Source: Pantoea sp. AS-PWVM4 (GTDB lineage: Bacteria > Pseudomonadota > Gammaproteobacteria > Enterobacterales > Enterobacteriaceae). Taken from it: a stretch of 64,000 nucleotides of DNA. Position 1 is the first letter of the stretch, and every line of letters begins with the position of its first letter. The DNA lies in contig NZ_ASZC01000009.1 of assembly GCF_000468095.1 (NCBI RefSeq), forward strand, positions 62,001 to 126,000, read 5' to 3'. Position numbers and translations under genes: made by a program. Of the stretch, positions 1 to 12,990 are shown piece by piece. The notes beneath the pieces were generated by a model. The model worked only from the letters and a program-made list of their open reading frames with translations. It was not told the origin of the DNA and searched no databases.

Positions 1-147
1 GACCATGTTGGTCATGATCGTGGGATCACCGGCATGAAAACCGCAGGCAATATTGGCGGATGACACCACCTGCATCAGTGCGGCGTCATCACACAGTTGA
101 TAAACGCCGAAGCCTTCTCCCATATCGGAATTGACATCAATCTTCAT
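1..147 (-). CDS. pxpA: 5-oxoprolinase subunit A, N-terminal fragment (cut by window edge)
   Basis: Only the first 49 codons lie in the window; the gene continues beyond base 1. The translation begins [14 protein letters not shown] and runs into [13 protein letters not shown], the classic start of the LamB/YcsF family. In this family PxpA works with PxpB and PxpC to split 5-oxoproline (pyroglutamate) into glutamate using ATP, in the cytoplasm. It starts 22 bases after the stop of pxpC on the same strand, so it is the last or a late gene of a pxpB-pxpC-pxpA operon. Seen: start, family motif, position. Known: three-subunit PxpABC enzyme. The rest of the protein cannot be judged from here. Confidence 0.93.
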   Translation of the reverse strand, partial: MKIDVNSDMGEGFGVYQLCDDAALMQVVSSANIACGFHAGDPTIMTNMV

Positions 148-168
148 CGTTTTGGTTCCTTGCCAGGG

Positions 169-1155
169 TTAAACGCCCACGGCCTTGCGCAGCGGCAGGC
201 AGCTCAGACGCAGCCGGGTGAGCCAGCGCGTCACTTCTTGTTCGATGGTGATGGCTTCACGCGCATCACTTTTTACCAACTGAATGGACTGGCCGGGCAG
301 TACCTGACCGAGTCGCCACAGATCCTGCTCGATCACCCCGGCGATCTTGGGATAACCACCGGCGGTGTTGGCATCGCTTAACTGGATGATCGGCTCACCG
401 GCCGGAGGCACCTGTACGATTCCGGGGATCAGGCCATAGGATCGCATCTCCACCGTGTGTGACGGGAAGATCGGATCTCCTGCCAGCCGGTAACCGGTGC
501 GGTTGCTTTGGTTGGAAACTTGCCAGGATTGCTGCCAGAAACGCGTGGCGTCTTCAGCAAACAATGCGTACTCGCCGGAGGGAATGGCGCGTAGCTGGAT
601 CTCGCCGGCGTTATTACGCGGGAACCAGGTACCCAGCGCGCTTTCCGGAGGTTCGATACCGATACCCGCCTGTGGTAATGTCGGGCCAGTTGTCGGGCCA
701 AGGGGTAACTGGTCGCCACGCTGCAATGCCCGGCCATGATGACCACCGAAGGCACCGCGCAGCGCGGTACTGCGCGAATCCAGTACCACGGGCACATCGA
801 TACCACCGGCAATGCACAGATAACCACGGGCGCCGCTGCGTGGGTAGCGCAGCTCGAGCACCTGACCGGCGCGAACACCGCAACCCCACCAGGGCGGCAG
901 AGGGCTGCCATCCAGCGTGGCGCGACAGTCAGCGCCGGTCACGGCGATGCTGGTATCCTGCAAAAAGCGCACGCGAAATGGAAACAGTTGCACTTCAATC
1001 GCGGCGGCATTTTCCTCGTTACCGAGCAGCAGGTTGCCTGCCCGCAACGCCAGTGGGTCCATCACGCCGCTCACCGACACGCCCATATGGCGATAGTTGA
1101 AACGGCCTAAATCCTGCACCGTATTGAGCGCACCGCTTTGTTCAATCTCAATCAC
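169..1155 (-). CDS. pxpC: 5-oxoprolinase subunit C (AHS2 / carboxyltransferase-like)
   Basis: A 328-residue protein of the AHS2 (KipA/urea-amidolyase) family. It starts MIEIEQSGALNTVQDLGR, the typical opening of PxpC, and contains the family stretches GYLCIAGGID and QLSDANTAGGYPKI. Together with PxpB and PxpA it should hydrolyse 5-oxoproline to glutamate at the cost of ATP, removing the cyclic product that forms spontaneously from glutamine and glutamate. The ATG overlaps the pxpB stop by four bases, implying translational coupling, and pxpA follows 21 bases downstream. Length and start agree with the usual family size (about 310-330 residues). An allophanate-hydrolase side activity is a less likely alternative because pxpA is next door. 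Confidence 0.9.
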   Translation of the reverse strand: MIEIEQSGALNTVQDLGRFNYRHMGVSVSGVMDPLALRAGNLLLGNEENAAAIEVQLFPFRVRFLQDTSIAVTGADCRATLDGSPLPPWWGCGVRAGQVLELRYPRSGARGYLCIAGGIDVPVVLDSRSTALRGAFGGHHGRALQRGDQLPLGPTTGPTLPQAGIGIEPPESALGTWFPRNNAGEIQLRAIPSGEYALFAEDATRFWQQSWQVSNQSNRTGYRLAGDPIFPSHTVEMRSYGLIPGIVQVPPAGEPIIQLSDANTAGGYPKIAGVIEQDLWRLGQVLPGQSIQLVKSDAREAITIEQEVTRWLTRLRLSCLPLRKAVGV

Positions 1156-1862
1156 AGTTCAATCCTCTGCGGCAGAAAGCGAATGCGATCGCCAGGGGCC
1201 ATCAACGCCGGTGAGTCCGCCAGGGGATCAAACACCTCCAGTTCGGCATAGCCAATCGCGTTCCAGCCATTCGGGCCGGTCAGCGCCGAGACGCCTGCCT
1301 GCGCGCCGCCAATGGTGACGGTGCCTTTCAGCATGCTGAGCGACGGTACTTTTTTGCGTGGCGTTGCCAGCTGCGGGTCCAGTCCATGCAGATACCCAAA
1401 GCCCGGCGCGCTGCCGAGGGCGAATACCGTGTATTCGCTTTGATGATGACGACGTACCACTTCGCGCGCGCTGAAACCGGTATGTCGGCAAACGGCATCG
1501 AGATCGATCGCGTGTTCGCCACCGTAATCCACCGGAATCTCAATCAGTTTGCCCTGCGGATGGATGGCCTGCGCCTGTTCCCAGGCGGCATGCAGTCGGG
1601 CGCGCACCGCAGTCTCGTCGGGGGGAATCTGGCGAAACAGCACCAGCAGATTGGTGACCCCAGGGATCAGTGATTCAACGTCTTCGCCACTGGCGAGCAA
1701 TCGTGCCAGCGACCAGACGCGACGTTGTGAGGGCAAATCAAAACCGCCCGGTGCTTCCACCAGCCAGGCGCGTGCGCCAATGGTGGAGAGGGTAATGGTA
1801 GAGGAGCAAGCCAGCGCGGATGCGCTGGCGGGCTTGATATCAGATGGCGACATCACGGGCAT
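1152..1862 (-). CDS. pxpB: 5-oxoprolinase subunit B (AHS1 / KipI-like)
   Basis: A 236-residue AHS1-domain protein. Recognisable blocks are SLIPGVTNLLVLF, the IEIPVDYGGEHAIDL segment, GSAPGFGYLHGL and the C-terminal APGDRIRFLPQ. It is the partner of PxpC in the 5-oxoprolinase complex. Compared with E. coli YbgJ (about 218 residues) it has a slightly longer N-terminus of about 20 residues, so a start a little further in is possible, although no better ribosome site was obvious. It lies two bases downstream of the stop of the binding-protein gene and overlaps pxpC by four bases, so all three are probably one transcript read leftward. Confidence 0.88.
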   Translation of the reverse strand: MPVMSPSDIKPASASALACSSTITLSTIGARAWLVEAPGGFDLPSQRRVWSLARLLASGEDVESLIPGVTNLLVLFRQIPPDETAVRARLHAAWEQAQAIHPQGKLIEIPVDYGGEHAIDLDAVCRHTGFSAREVVRRHHQSEYTVFALGSAPGFGYLHGLDPQLATPRKKVPSLSMLKGTVTIGGAQAGVSALTGPNGWNAIGYAELEVFDPLADSPALMAPGDRIRFLPQRIEL

Positions 1863-1864
1863 GG

Positions 1865-2704
1865 TTATTCCAGCGGTTCAAATTTCAGACTGGAGAGCGG
1901 CTGAACGCGCTCCTCACGCACCATTTTGTATTCGGTCTTTGGCCCAATCCAGGTGTCCCAGATTTTGTCGATGGTGCCGTCATCGTCCATCGCTTTCAGG
2001 CCGCTGTTGACGCTGGCTAACAACGCTGGCTCGTCACGTTTCATGCCGACACCAATCGGTTCCAGCGCCATCGGTTCTTTGATCATCGCCAGATCGATAC
2101 CGTCTTTTTTCGCCTGGGTGATCATCTTGATACCGGTCATGGTGTTGGTAACAAAGCCCAATGCTTTGTTCTGTTCCACCGCGAGGAAAGCCGAGGCGGT
2201 GTCCTGGAAGGTCACGGCTCGTGCGCCTTTCAGGTGGATGGATTGTTCTGAGGTGGTGCCTTTGGTGGCGCTGATGCGCTTACCTTTAAAGTAACTCAGC
2301 GGCTTGTCGGCCAGCGGCGCTTTCACCAGCAGCATCTCTTTGGCGACATAGTACGGATCGCTGAACTGGATCTGGTTGCCACGGGTTTTGGTGTAGGCAA
2401 GGTTAGCGATCAGGACATCGGCGCGGCCAGTGGCGATCACTGCGATACGCGCTTCCACGGAAGTCGGCACCAGAGTGACTTTGACCCCCATCTGTTTTGC
2501 CAGCGCGTTGCACAGGTCAACGTCCATGCCAGCCAACTGGCGAGTTTGCGGATCCGGCGAGGAGAAGGGTGGCACGTCGGAATAGACTGCGCACTTAAGT
2601 TCGCCGCTCGACTTAATGTTTGCCATCAGGTCAGCATGGGCGGAAGAGATAGCCAGCAGCGGCAGCAGCGCCAGCCCGATGGTGGTACGTCTTTTCATGG
2701 TCAT
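1865..2704 (-). CDS. Polar amino acid ABC transporter, periplasmic substrate-binding protein
   Basis: A 279-residue member of the SBP_bac_3 (GlnH/HisJ-like) family. The first 24 residues form a Sec signal peptide (MTMKRRTTIGLALLP, cleavage after AHA). The mature part begins with GELKCAVYSDVPPF and has the family signatures AGMDVDLCNALAKQMGV and GRADVLIANLAYT. The first ATG (2704) follows AGGGG by six bases; a second ATG two codons on is possible. No permease or ATPase gene is beside it, so it must use components encoded elsewhere or is an orphan receptor. Being two bases upstream of pxpB, it probably delivers the ligand (perhaps 5-oxoproline or glutamine/glutamate) handled by that enzyme; the ligand is inference. 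Confidence 0.85.
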   Translation of the reverse strand: MTMKRRTTIGLALLPLLAISSAHADLMANIKSSGELKCAVYSDVPPFSSPDPQTRQLAGMDVDLCNALAKQMGVKVTLVPTSVEARIAVIATGRADVLIANLAYTKTRGNQIQFSDPYYVAKEMLLVKAPLADKPLSYFKGKRISATKGTTSEQSIHLKGARAVTFQDTASAFLAVEQNKALGFVTNTMTGIKMITQAKKDGIDLAMIKEPMALEPIGVGMKRDEPALLASVNSGLKAMDDDGTIDKIWDTWIGPKTEYKMVREERVQPLSSLKFEPLE

Positions 2705-2951
2705 GTGATTCCCCTCGGTAATCCGTCAATATTCGCGTTTCCTGGACTATATCGGCTTTGTTTTGCGGCGAATAAGAGGGAAACCCTGTCGCGCGATAGC
2801 GAAATGCTATGACGGTGGACGATAAGTTATTGCTATTCAGGCAGAGCAAAATAGTGTTATCGCGGCCCTCTGTCTCTCCATAAGGTATGCGCGTTGTCCT
2901 CTCGGCAATCAAGCCGGTTGCGAGTGGTAGAGAGAGAATAGGGTCAAAGCA

Positions 2952-3848
2952 ATGAATGCCAGATTAGGCGTAGTTCTGAAGATAATGGCGGCGTTGTGTT
3001 CAACGCTGATGTTGGCGTGTGTCAAAGGGTTGAACGGCACCATACCCACCGGGGAAGTGATTTTTTTCCGCAGTTTTGTCGCGCTGTTTCCACTGCTGAT
3101 ATGGTTGAAAATTCAGGGGAACGTGCTGGAAAACCTGAAAACCCGCAATCTGTTCGGTCATCTGATTCGGGGCTTTTCCGGCACCGGTGGCATGTACTTT
3201 AATTATCTGGCGTTGGTGTATATCTCGCTGGCGGATGCCACTGCACTGAGCTACGCCGCGCCGCTGTTTACCGTGATCATGGCGGCGGTGCTGCTGAAAG
3301 AGCGGGTCAGGGCATCGCGCTGGCTGGCGGTGATGGTCGGCCTGTCCGGCATTTTGATCATGCTGTCGTCCAAACTGACGCTGTTCTCCGCCAGTGCCGC
3401 TCATGCCAGCGCGGGTATCGGCGTGTTGTGCGCGCTGGTGGCTGCGGTCTGCACCGCCACCTCCAACGTGCAAATTCGTTTTCTGAATGGCATCGAAAAA
3501 CCCGGCGCGATTGTGTTCTATTTTTCACTGATGACCACGGTGATCGGCCTTGCCACTATCGTGTTTGGCTGGACCATACCCAGTGGCACGCAACTGCTGC
3601 TGCTGGTTGGTTGCGGGCTGTTTGGCGGTCTGGCACAGATTCTGGTCACGCTCAGCCTGCGTTACGCGGATGCTTCGCTGCTGGCCCCGTTTGATTACAC
3701 CACCCTGGTATGGTCGATGGTGGTAGGTTACCTGTTCCTTAATAGCCTGCCTGGTCCCACCACGCTGTTTGGCGCATCGATTGTGGCGCTGGCCGGGATT
3801 TTTGCCGTGTGGCGTGAGCAACGGCAGCGGAAGTTGGCGCTGGTGTAA
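2952..3848 (+). CDS. EamA/DMT-family drug/metabolite transporter
   Basis: A 298-residue inner-membrane protein with about ten hydrophobic helices arranged as two EamA repeats (roughly residues 5-140 and 150-290). Typical motifs are GEVIFFRSFVALFPL near helix 2 and DATALSYAAPLFTVI in the first repeat, with the matching DASLLAPFDYTTLVWS in the second. Members of this family export metabolites or amino-acid derivatives. It is transcribed away from the pxp operon across a 247-base divergent spacer. The partner metabolite cannot be told from sequence; export of an overflow amino acid linked to the 5-oxoproline genes is only a guess. Confidence 0.85.
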   Translation: MNARLGVVLKIMAALCSTLMLACVKGLNGTIPTGEVIFFRSFVALFPLLIWLKIQGNVLENLKTRNLFGHLIRGFSGTGGMYFNYLALVYISLADATALSYAAPLFTVIMAAVLLKERVRASRWLAVMVGLSGILIMLSSKLTLFSASAAHASAGIGVLCALVAAVCTATSNVQIRFLNGIEKPGAIVFYFSLMTTVIGLATIVFGWTIPSGTQLLLLVGCGLFGGLAQILVTLSLRYADASLLAPFDYTTLVWSMVVGYLFLNSLPGPTTLFGASIVALAGIFAVWREQRQRKLALV

Positions 3849-3874
3849 AAACGCGCCGCATCCTGGCGGCGCGA
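3847..3874 (-). terminator. Rho-independent terminator of the rraA-like/nanT-like operon
   Basis: Read on the minus strand this is a GC-rich hairpin (CGCGCCGCC / GCGGCGCG, 5-base loop) followed by a run of five T. It lies between the convergent ends of the EamA transporter and the RraA-like gene, and may also slow transcription from the plus strand. Confidence 0.8.
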
Positions 3875-3880
3875 TTCCTG

Positions 3881-4576
3881 TTAACGATAAATATCGTCAA
3901 TAATCTCCACCTTCTTACTGCGTAACGTCTCATCCAGCCAGCCACGTTCCAGTGAGCCGGTTTTCGCCAGCTCAAAGTTGCGCTCATCCACCTGTAAATA
4001 CGCCAGCGCATCTTCCAGGATACGTGCGGCATCCTGGCGTGGGATCACAATCACGCCATCGGCATCACCGAGGATGATATCGCCCGGAGAGACATGGATT
4101 TTGCCGCAGGCGATCGGCACGTTGATCTCACCCGGTCCGTCTTTAAAGGGGCCACCCGGCGTGACTCCGGCTGCGTAGATCGGGAAATCCATGCGTGATA
4201 ATCCGTCGATGTCGCGCACCGGGCCATCCAGCACAATCCCTTCCATGCCGCGCTGCTTCGCATAGGTCGCCATGACTTCACCCATCAGCGACTGGCTGCG
4301 ATCGCCTTCGTTCGACAGAATAATCACATCGTTGCGCCCGGCGATATCCAGCGCTTTGTGCAGCATCAGGTTGTCGCCTGAACGGGCTTTCACCGTCACT
4401 GCCAGACCACACATAATCGGTTGTTGTGGGGCCGTTTTCAGGCTGATCTCCGCTGACAGGGCGGGCAGGCGGCTCATACAATCCGCGACCACGGCAGCTG
4501 GCAGGGTGCGGAAGGTTTCCAGCAGCGGTTCAGCATCAGCCGGGCGACGTAAATAAATGCGGTTTCCTGCGGTCAT
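3881..4576 (-). CDS. RraA-like / HMG-CHA type class II aldolase family protein
   Basis: A 231-residue RraA-family protein (often labelled dimethylmenaquinone methyltransferase in databases). The conserved core is GIVLDGPVRDIDGL with the metal/pyruvate-enolate binding D and R, plus CGKIHVSPGDIILGDADGVIVIP. Relatives cleave 4-hydroxy-4-methyl-2-oxoglutarate or 4-carboxy-4-hydroxy-2-oxoadipate to pyruvate plus a keto acid, or decarboxylate oxaloacetate; the RNase E inhibitor RraA itself is shorter (about 160 residues), so an enzyme role is favoured. A good ribosome site (GGAG, five bases before ATG) supports the start. It follows a NanT-like symporter by 11 bases, so the two likely import and cleave one carboxylated sugar or keto acid. 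Confidence 0.8.
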   Translation of the reverse strand: MTAGNRIYLRRPADAEPLLETFRTLPAAVVADCMSRLPALSAEISLKTAPQQPIMCGLAVTVKARSGDNLMLHKALDIAGRNDVIILSNEGDRSQSLMGEVMATYAKQRGMEGIVLDGPVRDIDGLSRMDFPIYAAGVTPGGPFKDGPGEINVPIACGKIHVSPGDIILGDADGVIVIPRQDAARILEDALAYLQVDERNFELAKTGSLERGWLDETLRSKKVEIIDDIYR

Positions 4577-4587
4577 GTTATCTCCTT

Positions 4588-6099
4588 TCAGGGTTTGCCT
4601 GAGTTAAGCGGGGTAAGATGCTGGGCGGCACGTTCTTCACGGGTGAACGCGCCAGCAAGTGGGGTGCCATCGACGGTGTCGTAGTGACGCAGCGCCTGCG
4701 GTTTTAACCAGCGCTGCACGCGCGACGGCATATCAAAGCCAATCAACAACATCACCACGAAGGTCAGGCCAAACGACAGGCCGCCAAGCGCGCTACCCAG
4801 AGAGGCATGCTGCGCGATGAGCGCGCCCAGCACCGGCGCGAGTGCACCGCCGAGTGAGCCGATGTTGTAGATAAAGCTGAGGTTGGCTGCGCGCTGTTCG
4901 GTATCGAAGTAGCCGCTGATCATCTTCGCCAGCAGGCCGCCGACGCCCTGGCTGAACAGTTGTTGCAGGAAGATCAGCAGGCACAGTAACCAGACGCTGG
5001 AGCCGTTGAGCATAAATACCGGGATGATGATCATCTGGGCGATCAGCAGGCTCAGTACATAGGTTTTGCGCGTACCGATGCGATCGGCGGCGATCCCCGC
5101 CACGCAGCAGCCAAGGCCCATGCCGAAGCGGCTAAAGGAGAACACCAGCGCGACCACTTCTGGCGAGTAGTGCAACTCGGTTTTCAGGTAAGTAGGCAGC
5201 AGCGCGTGGATCGGCCAGCCGTAAAGAAACACGCAGACGATAGTGACGGTGAGCATCAGGCTGGTGGGCCAGCGCTCGCCGCCGCTCTGCACCAGAAAAC
5301 GGATAAAGATTGCCGCGATGATCACCGCCAGCACGCCGGTCACCACCCCGGAGGTCTGGTGGTCGAAGCAGAAGTAAAGCGACACGGCGGCGGCCAATCC
5401 CAGCAGCAGGTTGAGGGTGTTACGTAAGCGGTTTGGCCCACGAAACAGCGTGTCGATCATGGTTTCTGCCGGTTTGGCAGCTTTGGCTTTGGCCGCAGCC
5501 CACTCTTCGGCTTCCGGAATGGCGCGGCGCAGCCACAGGGCATAAAACACCGGGATAATGCCGAGGTAAAACAGCGAGCGCCAACCCCACAGCGGAACCA
5601 CCCAGCTATACGCCAGCACCGACAAAATAGCCCCCGCAGAAAAGCCGGAATTGAGGAAGGCGCTGGCTTTATTGCGCATATCTTTCGGCCAGGTTTCGAT
5701 GGCATAGGCTGAACTGGTGCCATATTCACCGGCCATGCCGATTCCGACCAACACGCGGGCAATAAACATCCAGGTATAATTGGGTGCGATACCGCAGGCG
5801 AACGTGCCACCGGCAAATAATATAATGCTGGTGATCATCGCACTTTTACGGCCATATTTATCGCCCATAGCACCGAGTGCCAATCCACCAAACCAACGCA
5901 AAATAAATGCGGCAGAAATTAATGCCGCCGCTTCCGCCGTGGTGACATTAAATTCCGCCATTATTTCGGTCAGGACTAAGGTAATAATGACGAAGTCAAA
6001 ACCGTCCAGCATATAACCCATCCATGCGGCCCAGAATGCCTTCCATTGCTGGCGATTCAGCCGTTTATACCAGGGTAATAGCGTCGTTTCTTCAGGCAT
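4588..6099 (-). CDS. NanT-like MFS carboxylate/sugar-acid:H+ symporter
   Basis: A 503-residue, 12-14 helix MFS protein closely resembling E. coli NanT (sialic acid symporter, 496 residues). It shares [20 protein letters not shown] at the N-terminus, GYMLDGFDF, the GDKYGRK motif between helices 2 and 3, the GMAGEYG motif of this subfamily, and [10 protein letters not shown] near the C-terminus. NanT-type carriers have an extra pair of helices in the middle, and the length fits. No nan catabolic genes are nearby; the only operon partner is the RraA-like aldolase 11 bases downstream. The substrate is therefore more likely another acid (aromatic, aldaric or keto acid) than sialic acid, but sialic acid cannot be excluded. 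Confidence 0.85.
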   Translation of the reverse strand: MPEETTLLPWYKRLNRQQWKAFWAAWMGYMLDGFDFVIITLVLTEIMAEFNVTTAEAAALISAAFILRWFGGLALGAMGDKYGRKSAMITSIILFAGGTFACGIAPNYTWMFIARVLVGIGMAGEYGTSSAYAIETWPKDMRNKASAFLNSGFSAGAILSVLAYSWVVPLWGWRSLFYLGIIPVFYALWLRRAIPEAEEWAAAKAKAAKPAETMIDTLFRGPNRLRNTLNLLLGLAAAVSLYFCFDHQTSGVVTGVLAVIIAAIFIRFLVQSGGERWPTSLMLTVTIVCVFLYGWPIHALLPTYLKTELHYSPEVVALVFSFSRFGMGLGCCVAGIAADRIGTRKTYVLSLLIAQMIIIPVFMLNGSSVWLLCLLIFLQQLFSQGVGGLLAKMISGYFDTEQRAANLSFIYNIGSLGGALAPVLGALIAQHASLGSALGGLSFGLTFVVMLLIGFDMPSRVQRWLKPQALRHYDTVDGTPLAGAFTREERAAQHLTPLNSGKP

Positions 6100-7372
<1,273 letters not shown>

Positions 7373-7375
7373 TCC

Positions 7376-7433
7376 GTAGCGGCGCGATTTATCACGCGTC
7401 TTTTAAAACAGGCGCGATAAATCGCGCCGCTAC
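7376..7433. repeat. REP-like inverted pair, copy 1
   Basis: Two facing copies of the element GTAGCGGCGCGATTTATC, separated by about 12 bases, placed between the convergent stops of bglG and bglA. The 5' GTAG head followed by a small palindrome is the hallmark of REP elements associated with RAYT transposases. The transcript would form a strong hairpin on either strand and may serve as a shared transcription end. Confidence 0.8.
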
Positions 7434-7441
7434 GAGGTGCT

Positions 7442-10822
<3,381 letters not shown>

Positions 10823-10828
<6 letters not shown>

Positions 10829-10850
10829 GCCTGATTTGCAGTAACAATCC
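10823..10850 (-). promoter_or_regulatory. RAT antiterminator site in the bglF leader
   Basis: Minus-strand sequence GGATTGTTACTG followed by CAGGCAAAACC, the canonical BglG/LicT target. It begins the same way as the copy at 6424, so one antiterminator should serve both transcripts. Confidence 0.92.
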
Positions 10851-10935
10851 TGAATCGCGCCCATCTTCAGCAATCAACGGCAGGCTGGCAAGAGGGGAAA
10901 GGGAGAAAGTGTGAGCCGAGTCAAAAATCCCGCTG

Positions 10936-11886
10936 TTACGGGGCGGGCGGAGGGGCAGTGGTTTGCCCCGCCAGGGCTTCTTCGTTCTGCATCAGGGCGA
11001 AAAACGACTCCAGTTCACGCAGCATCATTGAGGCGGCAATCGATAGCTGACGCTGCGGGGCGACGCACAGCGACAGGGTAAACGGCTTCAGCATGCCATC
11101 TATCAGCGGGATAAATTTCAGTTCACCACGGCGGTATTCATCCACAATATCCAGCCAACACATCAGGCTGATGCCCACGTCATCGCGAACCAGCGAACGC
11201 AGCATATGGATATTGTTGGTGCGGCCTACCTCATTCAGGGTGATGCCGGAGCTGTTGATCAGGGCCTCAAGCGGCTCTGCCAGCATCAGGGGGGCGGCGG
11301 GAACGATAAACGGCCAGGATTCACAATGGCTGAAGCGGATAGTTTCCAGCTTGGCCAGCGGGTGTTGGCTGCTGACCACAATACCCAGGCGTAAATCCGC
11401 AAACGACTTCACCAGCAGCTCGCGCGAGCTTTGTGGATTGAGCATGATGCCAAAATCGGCGTCGCCATTGGTCAGCGCGTTAGCGATATGGATGTTGCTC
11501 ATGGTGGTGAGCGTAAAGGAGATACCGGGATACTCGGTGCGAATGCGTTGCAGAATGGCCGAGAAAAAGCCGCGGTTGATGGCATCAATGGTGGCGATAT
11601 GCACATGACCGTGACGCAGGCCGCGCAGATCATCGAGCTGGGTACAGACGCGACCAAACTCACGCTGCCAGTTCCTGGCGGCGTTCAGCAAAATTTCCCC
11701 GGCTGCGGTCATACGTAATCCTGATGGATGACGTTCAAACAGCGGCATATCCAGCTGCTGTTCCACCCGCAAAATCTGTCGATCGATGGAGGATGCCGAG
11801 ACATGCAGCGTCTCGGAAGCCTTGCGCAGTGAACCCTGGCGGGCCACCTCGGTGAAGTAGATCAGAAACCGGGAGAAGGCGAACAT
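10936..11886 (-). CDS. LysR-family transcriptional regulator of the adjacent catabolic cluster
   Basis: A 316-residue LysR-type regulator. The winged helix-turn-helix occupies about residues 1-65 (ARQGSLRKASETLHVSASSIDRQI fold, LFERHPSGLRMTAAGE), followed by the effector-binding domain. It is transcribed away from the reductase gene across a 147-base spacer, the usual arrangement in which a LysR protein controls both its own gene and the divergent operon. The likely inducer is the substrate or an intermediate of the 12.0-20.9 kb pathway, which is unknown. Two further clusters lie near (bgl, pxp), but divergence from 12034 makes the catabolic cluster the best target. Confidence 0.88.
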   Translation of the reverse strand: MFAFSRFLIYFTEVARQGSLRKASETLHVSASSIDRQILRVEQQLDMPLFERHPSGLRMTAAGEILLNAARNWQREFGRVCTQLDDLRGLRHGHVHIATIDAINRGFFSAILQRIRTEYPGISFTLTTMSNIHIANALTNGDADFGIMLNPQSSRELLVKSFADLRLGIVVSSQHPLAKLETIRFSHCESWPFIVPAAPLMLAEPLEALINSSGITLNEVGRTNNIHMLRSLVRDDVGISLMCWLDIVDEYRRGELKFIPLIDGMLKPFTLSLCVAPQRQLSIAASMMLRELESFFALMQNEEALAGQTTAPPPAP

Positions 11887-12033
11887 AGCGGGTGCTCTCT
11901 TTTTTGCAACGCATCGTGCGAATTAAACAGATGGACGCTTACACACAGGCAAAATAATAATCGCAATCACGATAAAAACAAGACTACGCGCGGCCTCCCG
12001 GCTGATGACGTGTCCGTCGTATGCAGGATTATT

Positions 12034-12990
12034 ATGAAGCAGGCAGAGAATCTGGCTGTCACCGTCATCGCAAAGCAGTTCAACGGTGCTGGCAATGTAT
12101 TACTGACCCTGGCGTCTGCCAGCGGCCACCCACTACCGGTGTTTACCCCCGGTGCCCATATTGATGTGACCATTCCCGACTGTGGCAAGCGGCAGTATTC
12201 GCTGTGCTCGGCCGCCGGGGAGGCACACTATCAAGTTTGCGTCCGTCTCGATCAGGCATCGGGCGGCGGCTCTCGCTGGCTACACCATCAGGTGCAGACG
12301 GGGACGCGTTTAACCATCTCCGCACCACGCAACCATTTTCCGCTGCCGGAAGCGCCGCGTACATTGCTGTTTGCGGCGGGTATCGGGCTGACACCGTTGC
12401 TGGTGATGGCTGAGCACCTGGCGGCGCAGAATGCCGAGTTCACGCTGCATCTGTTTCTTAAACGTCACGATGAGCTGCCGTTTAGTGCGCGTCTGGACCA
12501 GCTTGGCTCGCGGGTGGTGCTGCATTACAGCAGCGAGGGCGATAGCCTGCGCCAGCGAGTACCAGAAGACCTCAAAGTAGCGCACAACAGCGTGCTGGTG
12601 AGCTGTGGACCGGCGGGTTTTATGGAGCATCTGCATCAACTGGCGCAGCAACATGGCTGGGGTGACGATCAACTGCATAGCGAAAAATTTAAACCTGATG
12701 TCACCACGCAATCGATTGCTGGCGACGTGTTCACGGTAGAAATCGCCTCCAGCGGTGCGCGCCACACCATCAATGCCGATGAAAGCATTGCTGAAGTGCT
12801 GGAGCGTGCAGGGATCGACATCGAACTCTCCTGCGAGCAGGGCATGTGCGGAGCCTGTATTACCGGCGTGCTGAGCGGTGAGCCGGATCATCGCGATGAA
12901 GTGTTGAGTAAGAAAGAGCGCGCGGCGAATGACTGCATCGTGCTGTGCTGCTCACGCGCCCGTTCCCCGTTACTGGTACTTGACCTGTGA
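12034..12990 (+). CDS. PDR/VanB-family oxidoreductase (FMN, 2Fe-2S reductase)
   Basis: A 318-residue phthalate-dioxygenase-reductase type protein. An FMN-binding barrel comes first (RQYSLCSA, about residues 50-57), then an NADH domain (GIGLTPLLVMAEHL and CGPAGFMEHL), then a plant-type 2Fe-2S domain with the C-x4-C-x2-C motif CEQGMCGAC and a final cysteine in CCSRA. Such proteins pass electrons from NADH to a Rieske oxygenase or other acceptor. No Rieske oxygenase gene is present in the window, which is the odd point; the downstream FAD oxidase or an oxygenase elsewhere may be the partner. The ATG at 12034 (AGGA six bases before) is preferred to an in-frame GTG at 12010. It overlaps the next gene by four bases. 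Confidence 0.87.
   Translation: MKQAENLAVTVIAKQFNGAGNVLLTLASASGHPLPVFTPGAHIDVTIPDCGKRQYSLCSAAGEAHYQVCVRLDQASGGGSRWLHHQVQTGTRLTISAPRNHFPLPEAPRTLLFAAGIGLTPLLVMAEHLAAQNAEFTLHLFLKRHDELPFSARLDQLGSRVVLHYSSEGDSLRQRVPEDLKVAHNSVLVSCGPAGFMEHLHQLAQQHGWGDDQLHSEKFKPDVTTQSIAGDVFTVEIASSGARHTINADESIAEVLERAGIDIELSCEQGMCGACITGVLSGEPDHRDEVLSKKERAANDCIVLCCSRARSPLLVLDL

Noticed and set aside
4588..6099. Naming the symporter nanT outright
   Set aside because: Sequence is very close to NanT, but the operon contains no sialic acid genes and the partner is an RraA-like aldolase, so the substrate is open.
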